Below, one piece after another: positions 42,938 to 50,880 of a stretch of 64,000 nt of DNA. Numbering within the stretch: position 1 is the stretch's first letter; the number at the start of each line of letters is the position of its first letter. The position numbers were made by a program, and so were the translations under genes. The DNA lies in NCBI RefSeq assembly GCF_010669305.1, contig NZ_CP048649.1:2418001-2482000 (forward strand). The letters are read 5' to 3'. Under the pieces are notes generated by a model, which ran no database searches, was not told the DNA's origin, and saw only the letters and a program-made list of their open reading frames with translations. This stretch comes from Aminipila butyrica (GTDB taxonomy: Bacteria; Bacillota; Clostridia; Peptostreptococcales; Anaerovoracaceae).

Positions 42938-43335
42938 AAAATTCTCCTTTTTTTAATTTCGCTCATAGTAACCTCCATAAATTCAATATCTACGGGTTTA
43001 TATATTGTTATTTTGATTCTATCTATCTCATGCTTTAAAACCCCTGGACCAACTAGATATAAAGCTTGATTTGCTGTATATACATCACATAAAATTCTAT
43101 AATAAATTTGTATATTCTTTTCAACTGGAACTTTTACATAACAAGTAGATTGTAATACCCAAGAATCATTTTGCTTGAAATTGAATTTAGCTTCAAATTC
43201 TGCAGTACTTACATTAATTGTAGTATCTGTCGTTACGCCAAAAGAATGCAAAACTTCATTAGCTCCCCTTGCCCTTGGTCCTATAACCCATGACCCGTGT
43301 CTAACGCCTCCTGATACTTTTTTTACCTTTTCCAT
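42934..43335 (-). CDS. Unknown small protein preceded by a coupled leader ORF (AT-rich patch)
   Basis: A 133-aa protein with no signal peptide in its own frame. The N-terminus (MEKVKKVSGGVRHGSWVIG) is followed by a beta-rich part (DTTINVSTAEFEAKFNFKQ, CYVKVPVEKNIQIYYRILC) whose pattern loosely resembles the mature part of the 41735-42331 protein. No ribosome site precedes its ATG; it starts within the stop of a 16-codon ORF (TAATG). Either translation is coupled, or a frameshift has split off a signal peptide. Confidence 0.55.
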   Translation of the reverse strand: MEKVKKVSGGVRHGSWVIGPRARGANEVLHSFGVTTDTTINVSTAEFEAKFNFKQNDSWVLQSTCYVKVPVEKNIQIYYRILCDVYTANQALYLVGPGVLKHEIDRIKITIYKPVDIEFMEVTMSEIKKRRIL

Positions 43336-43385
43336 TACGTAGTATGTGCTACTACTAAAAACATTGTCAAAAATTTTCTAAGCAT
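43335..43385 (-). CDS. 16-aa leader ORF or detached signal peptide
   Basis: MLRKFLTMFLVVAHTT, preceded by AAGGAG at good spacing and lying just after a well-formed promoter. Its stop codon overlaps the next start (TAATG). The n-region MLRK and hydrophobic core look like the beginning of a signal peptide. Confidence 0.5.
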   Translation of the reverse strand: MLRKFLTMFLVVAHTT

Positions 43386-43407
43386 TTTTTCTCCTTTTCA
43401 AAACACA

Positions 43408-43436
43408 ATAATATATTTATATTCTAGCAATATCAA
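43408..43436 (-). promoter_or_regulatory. Promoter of the three-gene AT-rich unit
   Basis: Minus strand: -35 TTGATA (43431-43436), 17-bp spacer, -10 TATTAT (43408-43413), about 22 bp before the leader ORF. Confidence 0.6.
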
Positions 43437-43629
43437 ATATATTATTTTCAAAGTAAAAAAACAAATTACTCCTTCATTCGCTCATTTAATCCCCCCTCAT
43501 CAAACACCTTAAGACAACTTATAAATCCAATGTACCTATCAAACATCCAATTGCTGAAACCAGAAATTTAATGAATGAAAGCTACTGTATTGATCATATC
43601 TTAAAAAAATTCTTTTTCAACTCCTGTAA

Positions 43630-43703
43630 GCTGAAATGTGGTTTTATGGGGCTGAAATGTTGCCACAGGGTCCATTGAAATAGTCTATATTACATGATAT
43701 ACT
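43630..43703 (+). promoter_or_regulatory. LytTR-type direct repeats and promoter of the two-component system
   Basis: Two exact 10-bp direct repeats GCTGAAATGT at 43630-43639 and 43651-43660, 21 bp apart (two helical turns), lie just upstream of -35 TTGAAA (43675-43680), 17-bp spacer, -10 TATACT (43698-43703). Repeats of this length and spacing are typical binding sites of AgrA/LytTR response regulators, so the system probably activates itself. Confidence 0.72.
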
Positions 43704-43735
43704 AACTGTAAAAACAAGGGGAATATGGGGGAATT

Positions 43736-44503
43736 ATGAAAGTTTTAATTGTAGAAGACCAAAAAATAGAAGCAGAATTTATAGAAAAAATTGTAATTAA
43801 AATCCAAAATACGGAAGGGATTTGGTGCAGCAATGCTGAAGACGCTTTGCTGTCACTCCAAGCACAAGAATTTGATTTATTTATCTTAGATGTGCAATTG
43901 CCTGGTGCAGACGGTTTCTCCCTGGCTAAGCAGATTCGCCAACAAAAAAAGTATCAGCTTACACCAATCTTATTTGTCACAGGGTCGAAGCGAAACTCTT
44001 TAGAAGCGTTTCAAAAATATCATTGTTACGATTATATTGAAAAACCTTTTGGACAGCAGGACTTATATGACAAGCTCTCCGAACTAATCGAATCTATCTC
44101 CTATAAAAAGCAGGCAGCAGCAACACATTCTGCTATAAATTCCAGACAAGAATTTGCCTGCATATCTTCACGAAATGGGGAGTTTTATCTGAATAAAAAA
44201 CAATTTTTATTTGTTGAAATAAGAAATAGCAATGCAATTTTTTATTTTGCTGACAAGACGATTGAACGATCCGGCGTAAGTTTGTCAGGACTGCTAGAAG
44301 ATTTTAACGATGAATTTATTCTTCGATGCCATAAGTCCTTTGCTCTTAATATCCGCAACACTCAATGTATTACTGCTGTAAACTACCGCTTATGGTCTGC
44401 TTCTTTTGCACAAACAGAAAAAACGGTAGATATTAGCCATAAATATTATGAACTTGTACAACATGCCATGCAGAAATTAGCTGTGAGTTCTGAGGAGGAT
44501 TAA
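43736..44503 (+). CDS. LytTR-family response regulator (AgrA-like)
   Basis: A 255-aa regulator. The receiver domain (1-120) has the acidic pair Glu7-Asp8, phosphoacceptor Asp52 (LFILDVQLPG) and the conserved Thr/Lys positions (LFVTG, IEKPF). The LytTR DNA-binding domain (about 145-245) contains FVEIRNSNAIFYFADKTIE and FILRCHKSFALNIRNTQCI. Ribosome site GGGGGAATT. The kinase gene follows after 4 bp. Confidence 0.93.
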   Translation: MKVLIVEDQKIEAEFIEKIVIKIQNTEGIWCSNAEDALLSLQAQEFDLFILDVQLPGADGFSLAKQIRQQKKYQLTPILFVTGSKRNSLEAFQKYHCYDYIEKPFGQQDLYDKLSELIESISYKKQAAATHSAINSRQEFACISSRNGEFYLNKKQFLFVEIRNSNAIFYFADKTIERSGVSLSGLLEDFNDEFILRCHKSFALNIRNTQCITAVNYRLWSASFAQTEKTVDISHKYYELVQHAMQKLAVSSEED

Positions 44504-44507
44504 TAAA

Positions 44508-45806
44508 ATGACGATTTGGCAATCTTTTATGGGTACATTAATGGAGAACGCTACTGTCCTAACTCTTATGAGTCTTTTCAGCCCAGTGTATACGAAATCA
44601 AAAGGTCGCTTCATTTCAGCAATTATCATTTCAGCTGTCGTTGTAACCTTTGGTGAATATATACACTTACCGATTGTTATTCGTTTTATTGTAAATTACG
44701 GGTTTGCCGCCGTTTTCTATTCGCTGTTTTTTCATCGCAAGCTGCAATATACACTATTTGAATTTCTATTTGCAATAGACGTCAGTATAGTCATTGAATT
44801 TTTACTTATTGTATTACAAAACTTTTTTTGGCCAGGCAATCTTGAAGTTTGGCAAAGCTTTGTGCATCTGGGCATTCTACTGGGGCTCTCCATCGTCTGC
44901 ACCAAATTTGTTCGCATGGTAATAAGTTTTCAGGCTTTTTATGAGACGTATCGGCAGAGCTTTTGTTTGGTTACTATCAGCATTTTCGCTGTTCTTTTGC
45001 TAGAACTTTTTATTTGGGATACGGCACGATATAGTCTATACGCTAACCTAGGGCTAATTTGCTTGTTTATCTTAATGTGGCTAGTTTTAAACTTTTACTT
45101 GCTTAAAGTTCTGGTTACCGATGAGCGCAAAAAGACTTTAGTTTCAGCATATGAACAGTATGAAGAAACTACAGAAACCCTTTTAGACTGTTTGTATTCG
45201 GATCAACATGAATATAATAGACACCTGCAAACAATTTTAAGAATGTGTGAGGAAAACGATACAACGAAGACGGAAATCATGACATATGTCATGGAAATGG
45301 GACAAAACGAGGATAAAGAAAAACAACAGATCTTTCTTTGTCCTGCCGGAAGTGGGCTGATAAATGGCTTGATTTATACCAAGGCAAAAGAGGCCGCCGA
45401 TAACAACATAAAGTTGATTCACTTATCAGAGAGCAAGGTTCCTTCTTTTCCTTGTCTCAATTATGAATTGATAGAACTCCTAGGAAACCTCCTTGACAAT
45501 GCATTGGAATACTTGAAAAAGCAACCTAAAAACAAGGCAAAAGAAATTTATCTGGACCTTGGATATGATCAGGGTAAAGTTTTTATTAAAGTAAAAAATT
45601 CTTACTATGCAGCCACTACGGAAAGTGAGTTTTGGGTAAAAAAAGGCTACACGACAAAATCAAGTTCAAAACACGGCTATGGGCTTTACAACGTAAAGCA
45701 AATTGTGGCGAAATATAAAGGTGATTTTAATATTTTTACAGAAGCACTGTATATCAACATCTGTATTTATTTTGAGAACTCTAACGGAAAATCAGATTCA
45801 ATATAA
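44508..45806 (+). CDS. GHKL sensor histidine kinase (AgrC-like)
   Basis: A 432-aa membrane kinase with about six transmembrane helices (residues 8-205), a coiled coil, an H-box DQHEYNRHLQTILRM, an N-box ELLGNLLDNALEYL and a G-box GYGLYNVKQIV. The architecture is that of AgrC/ComD peptide-pheromone receptors. No agrB or agrD-like gene is present in the window, so the signal is unknown. It should phosphorylate the LytTR regulator encoded just upstream. Ribosome site GAGGAGG. Confidence 0.92.
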   Translation: MTIWQSFMGTLMENATVLTLMSLFSPVYTKSKGRFISAIIISAVVVTFGEYIHLPIVIRFIVNYGFAAVFYSLFFHRKLQYTLFEFLFAIDVSIVIEFLLIVLQNFFWPGNLEVWQSFVHLGILLGLSIVCTKFVRMVISFQAFYETYRQSFCLVTISIFAVLLLELFIWDTARYSLYANLGLICLFILMWLVLNFYLLKVLVTDERKKTLVSAYEQYEETTETLLDCLYSDQHEYNRHLQTILRMCEENDTTKTEIMTYVMEMGQNEDKEKQQIFLCPAGSGLINGLIYTKAKEAADNNIKLIHLSESKVPSFPCLNYELIELLGNLLDNALEYLKKQPKNKAKEIYLDLGYDQGKVFIKVKNSYYAATTESEFWVKKGYTTKSSSKHGYGLYNVKQIVAKYKGDFNIFTEALYINICIYFENSNGKSDSI

Positions 45807-45874
45807 TCAATCAAAGGTTGTACGCTTCAATAAGATTTAAGACCGAAGATGTTCACTTTAGTTATAATTTTTTA

Positions 45875-45923
45875 TTGACATATATAGATTATCTATATAT
45901 TATTGTATAGGCAATCTATATAT
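45875..45923 (+). promoter_or_regulatory. Promoter with PadR-type palindromic operator
   Basis: -35 TTGACA (45875-45880), 17-bp spacer, -10 TATTAT (45898-45903). A perfect palindrome with two 10-bp arms (ATATATAGAT / ATCTATATAT, 45880-45900) fills the spacer, and an extra copy of one arm lies at 45914-45923. A bound PadR protein would block RNA polymerase, giving autorepression. Confidence 0.82.
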
Positions 45924-46002
45924 CAATAATGTAAAATTTATACACTATTGGATTTTTTAAAAAGCATAGAAGTCGTACTAAAATCATGGAGGAGGAAACA
46001 AA

Positions 46003-46350
46003 ATGGCTATAGATAAAGGCCTATTATCTGGCAGCACTACAACTCTTATTTTAAAGCTGTTAGAAGAAACAGATCGATATGGATATGAAATGATTGAAGC
46101 CCTATCAGAAAAATCGGATCACACCTTTGATTTAAAGGCAGGTACTCTGTACCCGCTTTTACACAATTTAGAAAAAAAGCAGCTGGTAGAATCCTATGAA
46201 GAAAAAGCCGGAACAGATCGAACTCGCAAGTATTATCACTTGACACCAAAGGGCAAAAAGGTATTGCAAGAAAAACAGCAGGAATGGATTGTTTATACCA
46301 ATGCAGTTAATAAAGTGTTGAACGGAGGACTCAGCTATGCAGCCATTTGA
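46003..46350 (+). CDS. PadR-family transcriptional repressor
   Basis: A 115-aa PadR winged-helix protein of the short type (YGYEMIEALSEKSDHTFDLKAGTLYPLLHNLEKKQLV; KYYHLTPKGKKVL). It likely controls itself and the membrane-protein gene it overlaps by 14 bp. In this gene pair type the PadR protein responds to envelope or drug stress in some bacteria; the signal here is unknown. Ribosome site GGAGGAGG. Confidence 0.93.
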   Translation: MAIDKGLLSGSTTTLILKLLEETDRYGYEMIEALSEKSDHTFDLKAGTLYPLLHNLEKKQLVESYEEKAGTDRTRKYYHLTPKGKKVLQEKQQEWIVYTNAVNKVLNGGLSYAAI

Positions 46351-47716
46351 TGAGATAACAAGATACAGGGACACCGTTTGCCAGCAAATTCGCTGGAAGA
46401 AAGCCCAGGTAGGTGTTTCAACTGAAATCGAAAATCACCTCTGCGACCAGCGGGATGCTTACATGGCAAACGGAGACGACGAAAAAAGAGCTACGACCAA
46501 AGCCATTACACAGATGGGAGACGCCGTGTGGATTGGCCAAGAACTAGATAAAACCCATCGGCCAAAACCCCAGTGGACTCTAATTGCGCTGACAGGTATC
46601 CTCATGGGGATTGGTATGCTGGTGCACTATTTTATTGATACCGCCGAAAGTTCTCACTATACCTTCAGCCCGTTGCCTTTCATAGTGGCCTGGGTTCTGT
46701 TTGTAGCCTGCTATTTTATCGATTTCTCTGTGTTCGGTCGATACCCTCTTCAATTCTACATGGCTACTCTTATCCTTTCGATAGCAGGGATTTCATTGAG
46801 CACAGCAACGTATTATGGCCAGGCATTCTGGGTGCTAGGACCCTTTTCCATCAGCTTCGCCTATTTGTCCCTGCTCTTTCCTGTTGCCTTTGCTCTACTG
46901 GTTTATGCCATGAGGAGCCGAGGCTATTGGGGGATTTTATTAAGCGGTATAGGATTTTTCCCTTTAGCTATAATTTTATTAATGACGCCAACCCTTGTGG
47001 GGTTTGTTTCATATACCCTTTCTGCCTTATGTGTGCTGTGCTTTGCCATAAGCCGAGGCTGGTTCAAGGTACATAAAACACGCGGCTTATTGCTTGTGCT
47101 CCTGCCAACTTTTACGACACTGACCTTCAGCCTTCTATTCCTAGCACAATATTATACTCAAAGATTTTGGAGTTTCTTTCATCCTGATCAGAATCCATTC
47201 GGCACTGGATACGTATATAATCTCATTCGAGACTTTCTATCACAAGCCCAATTCTTTGGCCAAGGTGATTTCCCTGAAAGTGGAGTTGTTCCGGCTAGCT
47301 TACCCTTTATTAAAACGGTCTACCCCCTCACCTTTTTAGCGCATCAATTTGGGGTTGTCTTTTTAGCTGTCATCATAGTTTTTTTAGCAATATTTGCTGT
47401 CTTCAGCCTATATAAAGCATGGAAGGAAAAGAGCGTCCTAGGCGCCCTTATCGCCCTGTCCATAGCGCTTACTTTTATCCTTCAATGCACATTCTACCTT
47501 GCTGCTAACCTGGGCTACGGATTAATCGCGCCCTTGTCCTTACCATTCATTTCTTATGGGAAGTCAGCCTTGTTTCTCAACGCGGCTTTGACTGGCTTTA
47601 TGTTATCTATATTTCGCACGGGAGAGGCCTATGAAGAGCACCAGATAACGTCCAGAAGAGAATTAGCTTTCATTTCCTACAAAGATGGAACCTTAAGCAT
47701 CCGTTTAAAAGGTTGA
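46337..47716 (+). CDS. FtsW/RodA/SpoVE-like membrane protein with N-terminal prefix domain
   Basis: A 459-aa polytopic membrane protein. Residues 1-75 form a soluble helical prefix (IENHLCDQRDAYMANGDDEKRATTKAITQMGD) like the permease-prefix/HAAS domains that partner PadR regulators. About ten helices follow. The C-terminal SEDS-like signature LSLPFISYGKSALFLNAALTG resembles the LPLPFISYGGS segment of FtsW/RodA. Whether it polymerises glycan is not known; FtsW-type proteins usually have a different loop Asp region. It is co-transcribed with padR. Confidence 0.8.
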   Translation: MQPFDEITRYRDTVCQQIRWKKAQVGVSTEIENHLCDQRDAYMANGDDEKRATTKAITQMGDAVWIGQELDKTHRPKPQWTLIALTGILMGIGMLVHYFIDTAESSHYTFSPLPFIVAWVLFVACYFIDFSVFGRYPLQFYMATLILSIAGISLSTATYYGQAFWVLGPFSISFAYLSLLFPVAFALLVYAMRSRGYWGILLSGIGFFPLAIILLMTPTLVGFVSYTLSALCVLCFAISRGWFKVHKTRGLLLVLLPTFTTLTFSLLFLAQYYTQRFWSFFHPDQNPFGTGYVYNLIRDFLSQAQFFGQGDFPESGVVPASLPFIKTVYPLTFLAHQFGVVFLAVIIVFLAIFAVFSLYKAWKEKSVLGALIALSIALTFILQCTFYLAANLGYGLIAPLSLPFISYGKSALFLNAALTGFMLSIFRTGEAYEEHQITSRRELAFISYKDGTLSIRLKG

Positions 47717-47843
47717 GGACATCGAATTTGCTAAAGGTATACCAGCTGGCGAGACAGTATATCTAACCAAATAACGTGGGTTTTGGCCGGCTTCTTTTGG
47801 AAATCGCATAGGTAACAAAAACCCTCTATTGGTTAAATTTGGG

Positions 47844-47872
47844 TTGACATTTGTGACAAATTCCTTTATAGT
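47844..47872 (+). promoter_or_regulatory. Promoter of the lipoprotein gene with internal palindrome
   Basis: -35 TTGACA (47844-47849), 17-bp spacer, -10 TATAGT (47867-47872). The 13-bp palindrome ATTTGTGACAAAT (47849-47861) fills most of the spacer and may be an operator. Confidence 0.65.
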
Positions 47873-47940
47873 AAACACATTGTCGTGTAAAAATTTAACA
47901 AAATTAACATGTGCAGAAGCATATGGAAAGGAAGGAAATC

Positions 47941-48792
47941 ATGAAAATTTCACGAAGATTGACCACACTGGGATTGGCTGTTGCTCTGGTGGCCGGATTA
48001 GCTGGCTGCGGAGGCGGCAGTTCCTCTGATGTACTCAAGACAGCCCAGAAGAAACTGGCAGACGTGAAGAGCGTAACCTATGAGATGGACATGGATATGG
48101 GTTTGTCCGTAGCCGATCAGTCCTTTACCAGCAAAACGCTGGCTACCATTGACTATATTCAAGATCCTCTAGCCATGAAAATTCAGATGTCCATGGACAT
48201 GGGGGCACAGGGCTCCGCTGACATTACCATGTATGCAGAAAAAGTAGATGACAAATATGTTATGTATATGTCTCCTGACGGCACAAGCTGGATGAAAAAC
48301 ACATCCGATGATGCCAGTGAGTTCGGCATGTACGATGCTCAGGATACCATGGGGGTATATCTCGATGGCTTCACAAACTTGACAGAGGCTGGAACTGAAG
48401 CGATCAACGGCAGCGATGCCGTGCGCTATGATGGCGTTATTTCCAAGGATTCCCTGGAAGATGTTTTGACCGCCTCTGGTGTATTAGATCAGTTTGCTCA
48501 GTACGGGCTGACCGAAGAGGAACTGGATACCCTTTATGAGGGGCTGGACGATTTGGCTGCTTCCATCTGGATTGACAAGGAAAGTGAGCTTCCCGTAAAG
48601 TATACCATGGATATGACCACCCTCATGCAGCAGTTGTTTGCTAAAGTGCAAGAGGGAAGCAATACCAAGAACCTGCCTGCGGATATGAAGGTAGATTCCT
48701 TAGTTGTAAGTCTGACCCTGTCTAACTTTAATGGTGTAAAAGCCATTGATATTCCGGCTGAAGCCAGAAACGGTGTCGAAACTGATTTTTAA
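47941..48792 (+). CDS. DUF6612-like lipoprotein
   Basis: A 283-aa exported lipoprotein with lipobox LVAGLAGC (Cys about residue 23), a short Gly/Ser linker and a LolA/LppX-like beta domain (SVTYEMDMDMGLSV, DPLAMKIQMSMDMG, ELPVKYTMDMTTL). Proteins of this type are thought to carry or sense lipids at the outer face of the membrane; the ligand is unknown. The start is fixed by GGAAGGAAA. It has its own promoter and terminator. Confidence 0.82.
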   Translation: MKISRRLTTLGLAVALVAGLAGCGGGSSSDVLKTAQKKLADVKSVTYEMDMDMGLSVADQSFTSKTLATIDYIQDPLAMKIQMSMDMGAQGSADITMYAEKVDDKYVMYMSPDGTSWMKNTSDDASEFGMYDAQDTMGVYLDGFTNLTEAGTEAINGSDAVRYDGVISKDSLEDVLTASGVLDQFAQYGLTEEELDTLYEGLDDLAASIWIDKESELPVKYTMDMTTLMQQLFAKVQEGSNTKNLPADMKVDSLVVSLTLSNFNGVKAIDIPAEARNGVETDF

Positions 48793-48823
48793 ATACTTAC
48801 ACAGGCTGCCTAAAACAGCCATA

Positions 48824-48870
48824 AAAACAGAGCCCAAGTGATTGCAGAAGCAGCCACTGGGCTCTGTTTT
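48824..48870. terminator. Bidirectional terminator
   Basis: A perfect 13-bp stem AAAACAGAGCCCA / TGGGCTCTGTTTT (48824-48836, 48858-48870) with T-runs, between the converging lipoprotein and LysR genes. Confidence 0.9.
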
Positions 48871-48871
48871 T

Positions 48872-49744
48872 TTAAGAATTCAGACATAAGGATATAAAAT
48901 CCTTCATCTGGTCCGTCAAATATTTGTTTTTGTGATAAATTATTTTGAATTTGCGTTCAAAGCGAATGCCTTCTATCCCTTTTACACACAGGCTTCCTGC
49001 TTGGGCTTCCTTTTCTACGGCTCGTTTGGAAATAATTGATATGCCAAGCCCTTCCGCTACAGCCATCTTGATGGTATCCGCATTGTTACAGACCCAAGAA
49101 GCCTTCCAAGAGATGTTATGGGCAGCAAGGCCCTCTTCAAACGTTTTACGAGTCCCACTGCCTTTCTCCCGTATGATAAACTCTTCTTTTTCAAGCTCAA
49201 CGGCAGCTATTGCCGAGAGACTGGCAAAGCGGTGCTTCATACCGCAGATGAGAACCAGTTCATCATCCATGAAAGGAAAGCTAATCAAATCTGGCGAGCT
49301 GGTATCCCCTTCCACCAGAGCGATATCCGTTTGATCTTGCAAGATTCGCTTTTCAATCTGCTGGGTATTGCTTTCAAAAACCTCAATAGTCGTCTTGGGA
49401 TTTGATTTTTTGTAAAGAGAGACGAGCTCAGGCAAGACGTTGGCGCCAATAGTAACGCTTACCCCCAGACGAATAGCCCCATGCTCATGTAACGCTCTCA
49501 TATCCTTTTCAATGTCTCCATTCATGCGAATCATATGCCGCCCATAGCCAAGTAGTCGTTCACCGGCTTCCGTCAGATATAACTTTCTTGAAAGCCGCTC
49601 AAATAACCGTACATCATAATACCTTTCCAGTTCTGCAACAGCTTGGCTGATAGCAGATTGTGATATAAAAAGTTCTTCTGCGGCGGCGGTCATGCTCATA
49701 TGGTCACAGACGGATACAAAGATTTTAAAGTGGCGCAAGGTCAT
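48872..49744 (-). CDS. LysR-family regulator (CysL/YeiE-like)
   Basis: A 290-aa regulator. The N-terminal HTH (MTLRHFKIFVSVCDHMSMTAAAEELFISQSAISQAVAELE) is followed by a periplasmic-binding-like effector domain (about 90-290). It is divergent from a YeiH-type transporter gene, a pairing seen for yeiE-yeiH and for CysL-type regulators, so it probably controls that gene. The start is set by GGAGGTAGA; the 22 extra residues of the longest frame are unsupported. Confidence 0.9.
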   Translation of the reverse strand: MTLRHFKIFVSVCDHMSMTAAAEELFISQSAISQAVAELERYYDVRLFERLSRKLYLTEAGERLLGYGRHMIRMNGDIEKDMRALHEHGAIRLGVSVTIGANVLPELVSLYKKSNPKTTIEVFESNTQQIEKRILQDQTDIALVEGDTSSPDLISFPFMDDELVLICGMKHRFASLSAIAAVELEKEEFIIREKGSGTRKTFEEGLAAHNISWKASWVCNNADTIKMAVAEGLGISIISKRAVEKEAQAGSLCVKGIEGIRFERKFKIIYHKNKYLTDQMKDFISLCLNS

Positions 49745-49772
49745 TTCTCTACCTCCATACATTACTATATAC

Positions 49773-49792
49773 TTATCTATATAATAAGATAA
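49773..49792. promoter_or_regulatory. Possible LysR binding site
   Basis: TTATC-N10-GATAA (49773-49777, 49788-49792) in the divergent promoter region. The dyad fits the general LysR pattern, but the region is AT-rich and the match may be chance. Confidence 0.35.
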
Positions 49793-49849
49793 TAATATTT
49801 TACTTATCAATCGTCAAGCAGTATGATAAAGGGCATGGAGGTGATTTTA

Positions 49850-50848
49850 TTGAAATCTATTATACATAAGCTACCAGGTATTGGTCTTGCAGCCGTTATC
49901 GCCATTCCCGCCTGGTTTATCGGCAAAAGCTTCCCGATTATCGGCGGCCCTGTTCTAGGTATCCTTTTCGGTATGCTGTTAGCCTTCTGGAAAAGGCCTG
50001 CTCCTTTTAATGAAGGCATTCAATATACAGCAAAGAAGCTGCTGCAATACGCTATTATTCTTCTTGGCTTTGATATGAATCTCTACGACATCTTTAAAGT
50101 GGGCGGTCAGACTCTTACGTTTATGATATTTACACTGACCATGGCCTTTACGACTGCTTTTGCCGCAGGGAAGTTACTAAAAGTAGATTCTAAAACCAAT
50201 ATCCTGATTGGTGTCGGCACGGCGATTTGTGGTGGCTCTGCCATTGCCGCAACAGCACCCGTAATTGAGGCCAATGAGGAGGAAGTCGCCCGCTCCATCT
50301 CGACTATTTTCTTTTTCAATGTTATCGCGGCCTTTTTATTTCCCTTTCTTGGGCATATTCTTCATATGAGTAGCTCCGACTTTGGCCTCTGGGCAGGCAC
50401 GGCGGTCAATGATACCTCTTCTGTAGTAGCTGCCGGCTATGCCTTCAGCGACGAAGCCGGTAATCTTGCGGTAATTGTAAAGTTAACTCGAACCTTGATG
50501 ATTGTACCCGTTACCCTTGGGCTGGCATTTTATACCTCTCGCAAACGGGCAGAACAGCCAGAAGACCTCAAAGGGCATAAATGCTATAATTTCAGAACAA
50601 TATTTCCTTGGTTTGTAATCGGATTCATCGCTGCATCTATTGTGAATACCTTTCTGCCAATGCCCCAGGAAATAGGAGATTTAGCCCCACAACTAGGAAA
50701 ATTCCTTATTATTATGGCCATGGCTGCTATTGGCCTTAATACGAATATTATCGAACTGATAAAAAGTGGTGCAAAACCCATTTTATTAGGATTAATCTGC
50801 TGGATTGTGCTATCTTTGACGGCCTTAGCTGTCCTCAACCTGCTATAG
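49850..50848 (+). CDS. yeiH: YeiH/UPF0324 family putative sulfate exporter-like membrane protein
   Basis: A 332-aa membrane protein with about ten helices. Family segments include LLQYAIILLGFDMNL, VGTAICGGSAIAATAPVI and WAGTAVNDTSSVVAAGYA. The family (PF03601) is linked to sulfur compounds and anion export, but transport has rarely been shown. GGAGGTGAT at 49835-49845 places the start at the TTG codon at 49850; the upstream ATGs lie in or before the ribosome site. Confidence 0.9.
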   Translation: MKSIIHKLPGIGLAAVIAIPAWFIGKSFPIIGGPVLGILFGMLLAFWKRPAPFNEGIQYTAKKLLQYAIILLGFDMNLYDIFKVGGQTLTFMIFTLTMAFTTAFAAGKLLKVDSKTNILIGVGTAICGGSAIAATAPVIEANEEEVARSISTIFFFNVIAAFLFPFLGHILHMSSSDFGLWAGTAVNDTSSVVAAGYAFSDEAGNLAVIVKLTRTLMIVPVTLGLAFYTSRKRAEQPEDLKGHKCYNFRTIFPWFVIGFIAASIVNTFLPMPQEIGDLAPQLGKFLIIMAMAAIGLNTNIIELIKSGAKPILLGLICWIVLSLTALAVLNLL

Positions 50849-50880
50849 TAGCTAGAGGTCTGCCACTATTTAATACCTGG

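Noticed and set aside
42934..43335. Lactococcin-972-like bacteriocin
   Set aside because: The VSGGVRHGSWV segment is only vaguely similar; the characteristic Tyr/His-rich repeats and the companion membrane and ABC genes are missing.
43336..46002. agrB/agrD-type peptide pheromone genes for the AgrC-like kinase
   Set aside because: I inspected the gaps on both strands and saw no cysteine-protease membrane protein or AgrD-like peptide.
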